Assembly: GCA_029987315.1 (NCBI GenBank) | Contig: DALTVZ010000075.1 | Span: 1-6,575, forward strand | Direction: 5' to 3' | Source: Methanocorpusculum sp. | GTDB taxonomy: Archaea > Halobacteriota > Methanomicrobia > Methanomicrobiales > Methanocorpusculaceae | Length of the DNA stretch: 6,575 nucleotides | In this document: in pieces, positions 1-5,117 of the stretch | How the letters are laid out: each line of letters begins with the position of its first letter | Position numbering within the stretch: the stretch's first letter is position 1 | The notes under the pieces: generated by a model | What the model was told of the DNA's origin: nothing | Seen by the model: only the letters and a program-made list of their open reading frames with translations | The model's database searches: none | Program-made: the position numbers and the translations under genes

Positions 1-63
1 CGTTGCCGCTAGTGACTGATGAGCGTCACGGAGCGTTGTGTCGGTAATATTGAGTTTTGTCAT
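1..63 (-). CDS. pycB: Pyruvate carboxylase subunit B (carboxyltransferase/biotin carrier), 5' end only
   Basis: The first 21 codons of a gene running off the left edge. They read MTKLNITDTTLRDAHQSL followed by AAT. The DTTLRDAHQS motif is the hallmark start of the HMGL-like carboxyltransferase domain in pyruvate carboxylase subunit B and oxaloacetate decarboxylase alpha; its Asp is a metal ligand in that family. In methanogens PycB transfers CO2 from carboxybiotin to pyruvate, giving oxaloacetate, and carries the biotinylated lysine near its C-terminus, which lies outside this window. The ATG at 63-61 is supported by an AGGGAG ribosome site six bases upstream. Its position next to a biotin ligase and biotin transporter fits a biotin enzyme. 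An oxaloacetate decarboxylase alpha or another family carboxyltransferase cannot be excluded from so few residues. Confidence 0.85.
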   Translation of the reverse strand, partial: MTKLNITDTTLRDAHQSLAAT

Positions 64-69
64 TATGTT

Positions 70-75
70 CTCCCT
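70..75 (-). promoter_or_regulatory. Ribosome binding site of pycB
   Basis: AGGGAG on the minus strand, six bases before the ATG. It decides the start of the partial pycB gene and shows that its transcript has a leader. Confidence 0.7.
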
Positions 76-96
76 GCTCATTCGAGTTATCTAAAC

Positions 97-107
97 CTTT
101 ATTATTT
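97..107 (-). promoter_or_regulatory. Candidate TATA box of pycB
   Basis: The minus strand reads AAATAATAAAGG here. A start of transcription about 25 bases downstream would fall just before the pycB ribosome site, leaving a short leader. A second TATA-like string (GTATATAC, about 158-165) lies farther upstream. I see no BirA-type operator between 64 and 193. Inference from position and composition only. Confidence 0.4.
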
Positions 108-177
108 TGGACGGAAGAGTTAAAAAAGTAGTCCCTTGGAAATCTGTACCTGATTAGTATATACGTCGAATTGATTC

Positions 178-185
178 TAAAAAAT
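178..185 (-). terminator. Candidate oligo-T terminator of the pilin-like gene
   Basis: Nine bases after the stop codon of the pilin-like gene the minus strand has a run of six T (ATTTTTTA). Archaeal RNA polymerase can stop at short T runs without a hairpin. No stem is seen just before it. Confidence 0.4.
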
Positions 186-193
186 GTTATGAC

Positions 194-1417
194 TTATCCC
201 CAATAGGGGAGATAGAGATCAACAGCCTGATCCACTGTTGGTGTCGTTATTTGTTGACCGGCAGCGAAACGCTTGTATATGGATTGACTATTCGTTGAAC
301 CGGCAACAGCATAATACACAGACCCATTTGGAGCGGCGTTAGTTTGATCAATGGTTCCAGAGTATAATGTGTGTGTCCCTTTATTATAGACTCCTCCCCC
401 TTTCACTGTAGCAGAATTTGCGGTAATACTTCCACCACTCATTGTCAAACTCCCGCCCCTATCAATAAAAATACCCCCACCATATTTCGCAGAATTACTG
501 GAAATACTCGTGGAACCATGGAGTTCGACAGTCCCCGCTATATACATACCCCCTCCTTCTTTTCCAATACCATCTTCATTTTTCCCATTCTGAACAATAA
601 AATAATCCGCTGCATAAAATGTTGTGCCTGCCTCCACAATTATTATTGGTTCGTTACCATGACTCATACCATCAAAAGTGATTTCTCCATATGATATTTG
701 AAATTTACCTGCTTCAACCACCAATAACGCACCATTATATCCTGGAGCACGACTGATAACGGGGATATTCCCCGTCGGGTTACCTGCTATTTCGAAAACA
801 CCACCCGGACCCAGCAATTCAGCCGTGATCATAATCGGTTCATTCGCTACAATGATATCTTTTTTTATGATGGGACGACCGGTATTATCATAATCATTTT
901 CGTAGACAATTGTTCCTGGTTGCCATTCATTAATTGATTGAACAAACTCAGTTGCATTTGTATAGGGTTCACTTCCTACCTCATAATACTCACCCCCAGG
1001 CGGCTCATCAGGTTCCACTACTACCACGCCTCCTTCAACAACCACCTTCCCACTGAAAACAAGCGCGGTTATCCTATCGGTAAAATTGCCGACGATGTTC
1101 ACATACGTAACAGATGAATTAAACATTGGAACGGTAATATTTCCTGCATCCGGCTTATCCCAGTGTCCATTGTTCGTATACACGCGATACGACTCAAGAA
1201 ATGGAAGATCTGTTCCAGAAACCGGTGTTATCAAAGCACTATTGTTGGACGCGTTCACCTGAACGGTGAAACCAACCACCTTATTTTCCACAGGGGTAAA
1301 GGAGCCAACAGCACTCATGACGGAAACAGAGACGAGCGAGACAAGGATAATGGAAAGAGCCACAAGTAGTATAGTTCCAATAACCGGACTAACTCCATTA
1401 TCCTTAATTTTATTCAT
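194..1417 (-). CDS. Secreted pilin-like protein with a C-terminal beta-helix adhesin domain
   Basis: A 407-residue surface protein. Residues 1-8 (MNKIKDNG) followed by VSPVIGTILLVALSIILVSL form the class III signal of archaeal type IV pilins (DUF1628/Pilin_N type): a charged leader, probable prepilin peptidase cut after Gly8, and one hydrophobic helix to about residue 38. A beta-rich stretch follows, then a short acidic-proline linker (VEPDEPPGGEYYEVG, about 133-147). The rest resembles a right-handed beta-helix with Pmp/adhesin-like repeats: GGGMYI (about 288), GGGIFI (about 313) and GGGVYN (about 340), spaced about 26 residues, with NSA motifs between. Seven N-X-S/T sequons (NAS, NNS, NIT, NSS, NFT, NAT, NGS), mostly near the N-terminus, suggest N-glycosylation outside the cell. 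No C-terminal sorting signal is seen. The gene is visibly AT-richer than the biotin genes. The pilin start is certain; an adhesion role is inferred. Confidence 0.8.
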   Translation of the reverse strand: MNKIKDNGVSPVIGTILLVALSIILVSLVSVSVMSAVGSFTPVENKVVGFTVQVNASNNSALITPVSGTDLPFLESYRVYTNNGHWDKPDAGNITVPMFNSSVTYVNIVGNFTDRITALVFSGKVVVEGGVVVVEPDEPPGGEYYEVGSEPYTNATEFVQSINEWQPGTIVYENDYDNTGRPIIKKDIIVANEPIMITAELLGPGGVFEIAGNPTGNIPVISRAPGYNGALLVVEAGKFQISYGEITFDGMSHGNEPIIIVEAGTTFYAADYFIVQNGKNEDGIGKEGGGMYIAGTVELHGSTSISSNSAKYGGGIFIDRGGSLTMSGGSITANSATVKGGGVYNKGTHTLYSGTIDQTNAAPNGSVYYAVAGSTNSQSIYKRFAAGQQITTPTVDQAVDLYLPYWG

Positions 1418-1437
1418 GATTCATTGTAGGTTCTGTA

Positions 1438-1447
1438 GGATAAATTA
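1438..1447 (-). promoter_or_regulatory. Candidate TATA box of the pilin-like gene
   Basis: The minus strand reads TAATTTATCC, 21-30 bases before the ATG at 1417. At usual archaeal spacing transcription would begin at or next to the start codon, giving a leaderless mRNA. No convincing ribosome site is seen upstream of this ATG, which agrees. An ATG seven bases upstream is out of frame and stops after four codons. Confidence 0.5.
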
Positions 1448-1455
1448 GTTTGTGT

Positions 1456-1483
1456 GGCGGGTTGAACGCGAAGCGGGCAACCT
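1456..1483. repeat. Tandem hairpin repeat, copy 1
   Basis: The first of two 28-base direct repeats (copy 2 at 1491-1518, 35 bases start to start, 23 of 28 identical). It can fold by itself: GGTTG pairs with CAACC around an inner CGC-GAA-GCG stem-loop. It is GC-rich inside an AT-rich spacer and lies just upstream of the pilin-like gene's promoter. No known family is recognised. Confidence 0.7.
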
Positions 1484-1490
1484 TAGCTGA

Positions 1491-1518
1491 GGCGGGTCGG
1501 ACGCGAAGCGGCTGACCT
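1491..1518. repeat. Tandem hairpin repeat, copy 2
   Basis: Second copy of the 28-base repeat. The outer stem here is GGTCGG with CTGACC, around the same CGC-GAA-GCG core. Four of the five differences from copy 1 form two changed pairs that keep or improve pairing (T-A to C-G, and A-G mismatch to G-C); the fifth turns G-C into G-U on the plus strand. Ten bases later the plus strand has TTTTTT (1529-1534), but no plus-strand gene ends here. Confidence 0.7.
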
Positions 1519-1585
1519 CAAGAGTCCGTTTTTTGTTGTACTTCTGTTTCGTGCACGGGATTTTTGGGCAGGTATCACTCATCAC

Positions 1586-1624
1586 ACGAAATCCACGAAA
1601 ACACTACGAAAACACGAAAAAGGT
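1586..1624 (-). repeat. Degenerate TTTCGTG repeat run, possible T-rich terminator of the ecf operon
   Basis: On the minus strand TTCGT occurs four times at irregular 8-11 base spacing, within a stretch beginning CCTTTTTCGTGTTTTCG. It lies about 75-110 bases after the ecfT stop. The several T runs could end transcription of the biotin transporter operon, as archaeal termination uses T-rich tracts. It may equally be a simple intergenic repeat. Between it and ecfT the minus strand has GATATAAACC (about 1648-1657), a TATA-like string with no gene after it. Confidence 0.4.
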
Positions 1625-1697
1625 CAACATATGATAAATGGGGGAGGTTTATATCACAGAACCCACTATTGGACAGACTCAAGGGCTCCCCTGCATC

Positions 1698-2324
1698 TCA
1701 AACCAGAAGCACAAGATACAGAAGAACAGCCGTACCTAACATAAGAATGTCAACTTTGCCTGGTGAAAATACCGGGATGTATGTCCCGCCCGAGAAATAC
1801 CCACGTCTTGCAAGGAGTGATGACTGGACATTAGACCTCCGGAGGGATAGGATAAGTAGGCCTGCCGCAAGTGAGGGAATTTTTAAAAGGGAAAACTTCT
1901 GCCCCTTGATTTTGAGTGCTGACCGCATATGAGAAAAATCATCACGGATCTCATAGAAAGCCTGAACGGAAAACTCTGCGGCCATCCCCAGATCAAAACC
2001 GCTTCCCTGACCAAAAACCCAGACGAAAAAACTCATCAGCTCACCCGCAAGAAGAGATGCCGAGAACCAGAAAGCAAGCAGAACAAGAATGAAGATCTTT
2101 ACTCCGTAGAAATAATCCCCTCCAGTGAAGAATAAAACAACCGAGGGAAACAGACCAATAATTATTGATGCCGGAATCACCAACTTCCAGGAATTTTTTT
2201 CAAACGTCGTCTTTGCACCAAAGACGAGCCACCAGCCAAAAACCGCCGCCGCTCCAAACAGATCCGCAAATGAAAGGAACGAAAGAAGTACGAGGGTAAG
2301 AAGCCTAAATCTGATATCACTCAT
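1698..2324 (-). CDS. ecfT: ECF transporter transmembrane (T) component, biotin uptake
   Basis: Integral membrane coupling subunit (208 residues) of an energy-coupling factor transporter. It joins the S component BioY to the two ATPases. Hydrophobic segments lie at about 8-35, 48-66, 74-104, 149-161 and 190-208. Two coupling-helix motifs that dock on the ATPases are recognisable: a degenerate one, RSALKIKG (134-141, Lys instead of the usual Arg), and LLARRGY (170-176). The ATG at 2324 was chosen over an in-frame ATG at 2399: it follows a GGAG ribosome site by nine bases and overlaps the ecfA2 stop by only eight bases (ATGAGTGA), whereas the longer form would add 25 charged, non-membrane residues and an 83-base overlap. 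The length is near that of the short BioN type. Last gene of the bioY operon. Confidence 0.85.
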   Translation of the reverse strand: MSDIRFRLLTLVLLSFLSFADLFGAAAVFGWWLVFGAKTTFEKNSWKLVIPASIIIGLFPSVVLFFTGGDYFYGVKIFILVLLAFWFSASLLAGELMSFFVWVFGQGSGFDLGMAAEFSVQAFYEIRDDFSHMRSALKIKGQKFSLLKIPSLAAGLLILSLRRSNVQSSLLARRGYFSGGTYIPVFSPGKVDILMLGTAVLLYLVLLV

Positions 2325-2880
2325 GATGCAGCTCTCCGGCATGTATCCTCCACTTCTGAGAGTTTTTTGGAACATGCTCAGTTTCATGAGAAAAGACAAC
2401 CGTTATCCCTCGACGATTTTCGATCGAATCGGTCAAAACCTCTTTTGCTGATGGATCGAGCGAAGCATACGGCTCATCCAAAATGAGCACGCCCGGATCT
2501 TTGGCAAAAACACAGGCAAGCATCAGCCGTTTCAGTTCTCCCCTTGAAAGAGTGAACGGATCCCTGTCAGACATCTCCACACCAAAACGGGAAAAGAACG
2601 GATCGATGCTGGAAACACCCCATGAGGAGATCTCACGCGAAATCGTGGGTCCTGTCACCTGATACTCGGGAAACTGCATTAAAAGGATCGGTGAACTGCA
2701 ACCTTCCAAAACGATTTTCCCTGAATCAATTTGCGATAGACCGGCCAGTGCAGATCCAAGCATGGACTTTCCTGAACCGATCCTGCCGGATATTATATGT
2801 ACGCCTTCTTCGAAGGCATCATCAGCAGACAAAGAGAACGTACCCAACTGAAGGTGAACAGAATCAAGAACGATCCTCAC
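2317..2880 (-). CDS. ecfA2: ECF transporter ATPase, second subunit
   Basis: Cytoplasmic ABC ATPase (187 residues, much shorter than the roughly 280 of many bacterial EcfA proteins). Motifs in order: Walker A GRIGSGKS (32-39), Q-loop MQFPEYQ (68-74, Gln69 present), signature LSRGE (111-115, Arg instead of the first Gly of LSGGE/Q), Walker B LILDEP (132-137, catalytic Glu136), D-loop SLD (140-142), switch His165. It should pair with EcfA1 and drive biotin uptake through EcfT and BioY. The start is a GTG, not ATG, overlapping the ecfA1 stop as GTGA, with a strong GAGGTGA ribosome site four bases upstream. The altered signature would weaken the ATP site formed with EcfA1's Walker A. Gene numbering (1/2) is arbitrary. 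Confidence 0.88.
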   Translation of the reverse strand: MRIVLDSVHLQLGTFSLSADDAFEEGVHIISGRIGSGKSMLGSALAGLSQIDSGKIVLEGCSSPILLMQFPEYQVTGPTISREISSWGVSSIDPFFSRFGVEMSDRDPFTLSRGELKRLMLACVFAKDPGVLILDEPYASLDPSAKEVLTDSIENRRGITVVFSHETEHVPKNSQKWRIHAGELHHE

Positions 2881-3452
2881 AACCTCACCTCAACATCTGC
2901 TTTGCGTATGAGTGCCGAGGAATGTGAACTCCACATCACATACGGGATATGCTTCGAAGAAATAAATGATCGAAGATCTTCCACGGTCTCTGGGTCCAGA
3001 TGGGAATCCGGTTCATCAAAAACAAGAAGGATCGGATCGTGAATGATCGAGGTCGTTACGCCAACCAGGATTTTTTCTCCGCCGGAAAGCGTCCTGCACT
3101 CTCTTGTAAGAAGATGTGTGATACCTGCCTCCTCCGATGTTTTCAAAACTTTTTCCTCGATATCAGCAGGAGTCTGTCCAGCAAACCGAAGAGACGAGGC
3201 GATCTCATCAAAAACAATCGGAAACAGAAGATGTCTGTCGGGAAACTCACTCACGTATCCAACGTTTTGTAAACGCGGGGAGAGACCGTCTATGCTGACC
3301 GATCCCACATCCGGCAAAACAAGCCCTGCGCAGATCTTAAGAAGAGTTGTCTTACCGGCCCCGTTTTTTCCTGAGACCACCGTGAGACCGGCGGGGATCT
3401 GGAGAGAGGGGATCGCCAAAACACCATGACGAAGATCATCGATCTGAATCAA
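2877..3452 (-). CDS. ecfA1: ECF transporter ATPase, first subunit
   Basis: Cytoplasmic ABC ATPase (191 residues). Motifs: Walker A GKNGAGKT (28-35), Q-loop region VSEFPDRHLLF (67-77) with Glu69 where family members have Gln, canonical signature LSGGE (122-126), Walker B LLVFDEP (142-148, Glu147), D-loop HLD (151-153), switch His177. The start is TTG: MIQIDDL is the normal beginning of an ABC domain, and GAGAGGT lies six bases upstream, inside the end of bioY. It overlaps bioY by 17 bases and ecfA2 by 4, so the genes are surely co-transcribed and translationally coupled. With EcfA2 it forms the motor of the biotin ECF transporter. The loss of the Q-loop Gln is unusual and pairs with the altered signature of EcfA2. 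Confidence 0.88.
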   Translation of the reverse strand: MIQIDDLRHGVLAIPSLQIPAGLTVVSGKNGAGKTTLLKICAGLVLPDVGSVSIDGLSPRLQNVGYVSEFPDRHLLFPIVFDEIASSLRFAGQTPADIEEKVLKTSEEAGITHLLTRECRTLSGGEKILVGVTTSIIHDPILLVFDEPDSHLDPETVEDLRSFISSKHIPYVMWSSHSSALIRKADVEVRL

Positions 3453-3975
3453 ATATGGACCTCTCGCTTTTTCGAAGACGGATCGTTACTAACTCGGCTG
3501 CTGTGATTTTTATGATATCACCGATAATAAACGGGATCACGCAGGCGAAAAGCGCAGCCCAGAGAGTTGCTCCGGATGAGATCATAAACCATCCCACTCC
3601 GCAGAAGTAACAAACGAGCGTTGCCAGGACGAGACCCACTATATCCATAGATACGGTTTTTTTCGAAAAAAACAGTCCTGCGATGAACGCCATCAGGATA
3701 AACCCGATGAGAAACCCGCCTGTTGGACCAAGCAGTATACCGATCCCCGCAGTCCCATTGTGAAAGAGTGGGAGACCAAGCGTTCCAAACAATACATAGA
3801 GAGCAGCCGGGATCACCGCATATTTTTTCATCACCGACGCCGCCAGCAAAACAAAAAGCGTCTGGAGAGTGAACGGAACGACAAACGGGATAGATATCCA
3901 GCCGCCGACCGTGATCAAGGCCACAAATACCGCCGAATACATGATCAGACGCGAACGTTTCTCGTTTCCGTACAT
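3436..3975 (-). CDS. bioY: Biotin ECF transporter S component BioY
   Basis: Membrane biotin-binding protein (179 residues, normal length for BioY) with about six hydrophobic segments. Family hallmarks are clear: VPFTLQTLFVLLA (33-45), a GTLGLPLF loop followed by GPTGGFLIGF, and a C-terminal IPFIIGDIIKITAAEL segment. BioY captures biotin and passes it through EcfT using the ATPases encoded just downstream. The ATG at 3975 touches a BirA-type operator and has no ribosome site in front, so the mRNA is probably leaderless or nearly so; Met12 is a less likely start. Repression by biotin-loaded BirA, encoded immediately upstream, is the expected control. A second reading frame of 155 codons over the same DNA is a shadow without family features. 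Confidence 0.95.
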   Translation of the reverse strand: MYGNEKRSRLIMYSAVFVALITVGGWISIPFVVPFTLQTLFVLLAASVMKKYAVIPAALYVLFGTLGLPLFHNGTAGIGILLGPTGGFLIGFILMAFIAGLFFSKKTVSMDIVGLVLATLVCYFCGVGWFMISSGATLWAALFACVIPFIIGDIIKITAAELVTIRLRKSERSIFDSDR

Positions 3976-4006
3976 AGTTAACCAATAATTATTGAATGGT
4001 TAACAA
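3975..4006 (-). promoter_or_regulatory. BirA-type operator in front of bioY
   Basis: Plus strand: TAGTTAACC, 14 bases, GGTTAACAA. This is an inverted repeat matching the known bacterial and archaeal BirA signal (TTGTWAACC, about 14-16 bases, GGTTWACAA) at 17 of 18 arm positions, with an allowed spacer. It fills almost the whole gap between birA and bioY; its last base is the A of the bioY ATG. BirA carrying biotinyl-5'-AMP would block the transcription start region, shutting off biotin uptake when biotin is plentiful. Confidence 0.88.
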
Positions 4007-4016
4007 TAAAAAATGA
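4005..4016 (-). promoter_or_regulatory. Candidate TATA box of bioY
   Basis: The minus strand reads ATTTTTTATTGT immediately after the birA stop codon. A start 25 bases downstream would fall within about ten bases of the bioY ATG, so the operator would lie between TATA box and start site. The T6 run could also serve to end birA transcripts. The operator spacer (AATAATTAT) is a less well placed alternative. Confidence 0.45.
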
Positions 4017-5003
4017 TCAGATAAGATAACAGTCGCCCGCTATCACGCGTTCGACCTCACCATTATCTTTATGGATGAGTAGGGCACCGTACTCATCGAC
4101 TTCAAGTGCCTCGCCCTCAAAGCTCTCTCTGATGGTGCGAACTCTGACTCTTCGGTGAAGGGTGCGAGAAAGGCTTCTCCATTCCCTGAAGAGTGATTCG
4201 GTCTCGCCTTTCAGGATCATCTGATACCGGCGTTCAAACTCCTTCAAGAACACAGCAAAGAACAGGGCACGGTCGACATCGTGACCAAGTTCATCAGAGA
4301 TAGATGTGACAAGATGGGAGATGTTTGGCATCACCTTTTCGATGGAGACATTCACATCCACCCCAATGCCAATCAGACAATATTTGATTATGTCTTCATC
4401 GGCGGAAAGCTCAAGAGTGGTTCCTGCAACTTTTTTATCCCCGATGAACACATCGTTTGGCCACTGGATCAAGGCCGAGAGTCCAAACTCACGTCTGATG
4501 GCCCGGGCAAGGGATATCGATGCGGCCGTCATGATCACGAAGGTCTGGTCGACCTGAAGTTTGGGCATCACCACAATGGTCGCCCAGATACCCCCTTCGG
4601 GCGACATCCATACCCGATTCATCCGACCTAGGCCGCCGGTCTGTATCTCGGCAACCAAAACGGTTCCGGGCTGGACCTCGTCTCCGATCTCATGCATCAT
4701 CTGGCGGGCAAGGGCGTTGGTTGATGGGACCTGCTCATAGTGATGCATCTCCCGACCGATGACCTTGGTCTTCAGGTGCCTCCTCACCTCATAAGGGAGT
4801 AAAAGCCGAGTGCGTTTTCGAAGAGTGTATCCGGTTTTATCCGAGGCATCGATAACATATCCTAACTCACGTAAAAGATTGACATATTTCCAGATACCGG
4901 TACAGGATATTTCCAAGCGTTCGCTGATAAGAGTTCCGGCAACTGGCTGGTCAATACCTGCCTCGTCCAAAATCTGCAGAAGATCAAATATTACGTGTGT
5001 CAT
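4017..5003 (-). CDS. birA: Biotin protein ligase / biotin operon repressor BirA
   Basis: A 328-residue class II biotin protein ligase. Residues 1-65 form a winged helix (ISERLEISCTGIWKYVNLLR, then the wing DASDKTGYTL), the DNA-binding part that separates regulatory BirA from simple ligases. The catalytic core has PSTN (93-96), the adenylate loop GGLGRMNRVW (123-132, with the Arg equivalent to E. coli R118), WPND (181-184) and KVAGTTLE (191-198). The C-terminal SH3-like domain (about 275-328) ends with GEVERVIAGDCYLI. It makes biotinyl-AMP and attaches biotin to carrier proteins such as PycB. Oddity: residue 180 is Gln (codon CAG) where the KWPND lysine (E. coli K183, Pyrococcus K111) is nearly invariant. 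An operator for it lies just downstream, before bioY. The ATG is preceded by GGAG ten bases upstream. Confidence 0.93.
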   Translation of the reverse strand: MTHVIFDLLQILDEAGIDQPVAGTLISERLEISCTGIWKYVNLLRELGYVIDASDKTGYTLRKRTRLLLPYEVRRHLKTKVIGREMHHYEQVPSTNALARQMMHEIGDEVQPGTVLVAEIQTGGLGRMNRVWMSPEGGIWATIVVMPKLQVDQTFVIMTAASISLARAIRREFGLSALIQWPNDVFIGDKKVAGTTLELSADEDIIKYCLIGIGVDVNVSIEKVMPNISHLVTSISDELGHDVDRALFFAVFLKEFERRYQMILKGETESLFREWRSLSRTLHRRVRVRTIRESFEGEALEVDEYGALLIHKDNGEVERVIAGDCYLI

Positions 5004-5030
5004 GAGGTTTTGACTCCGAAATGGATATGT

Positions 5031-5042
5031 GACTTAATATGT
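5031..5042 (-). promoter_or_regulatory. Candidate TATA box of birA
   Basis: The minus strand reads ACATATTAAGTC, 28-39 bases before the birA ATG. A start 25 bases downstream would give a leader of around ten bases. This suggests that birA can be transcribed separately from the genes upstream. No BirA operator is seen here, so autoregulation is not indicated. Confidence 0.45.
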
Positions 5043-5086
5043 TATCTGAAATGAATAAGATTTCGTTTGAAGACTTGGAATTTTTC

Positions 5087-5117
5087 TCTCAGAAGGAGAA
5101 AGATTCCCCTTCTGAGA
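5087..5117 (-). repeat. Perfect inverted repeat over the stop codon of the unknown gene
   Basis: TCTCAGAAGG at 5087-5096 and CCTTCTGAGA at 5108-5117 are perfectly complementary, with an 11-base loop. In the minus-strand mRNA the TGA stop (5091-5089) sits in the 3' arm. The hairpin is followed by GAAAAATTCC, so it is not a standard intrinsic terminator in this direction. It could act as an mRNA end stabiliser or processing site before birA. Confidence 0.6.

Noticed and set aside
86..130. Possible second BirA operator before pycB (CTAAACC ... GAGTTAA)
   Set aside because: The arms are not complementary, the spacing is wrong and the GGTTWAC half is missing.
1491..1534. Hairpin copy 2 plus TTTTTT as a plus-strand intrinsic terminator
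   Set aside because: The T run is ten bases away from the stem and no plus-strand gene precedes it.
1418..1697. CRISPR array or further gene in the spacer
   Set aside because: Only two imperfect repeats with a 7-base gap and a degenerate short-motif run are present; there are no regular spacers and no coding frame with a start signal.
1564..1932. Plus-strand open frame of 122 codons
   Set aside because: It overlaps ecfT antisense, has no family motif and is rich in Arg/Ser/Thr as expected for a shadow frame; its first part runs through the repeat spacer.
2325..2399. Longer ecfT start at ATG 2399
   Set aside because: It would overlap ecfA2 by 83 bases and add non-membrane residues; ATG 2324 has a GGAG site and a normal short overlap.
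3518..3985. Minus-strand frame of 155 codons inside bioY
   Set aside because: It reads the bioY DNA one base off and lacks membrane segments or motifs, whereas the bioY frame has all family hallmarks.
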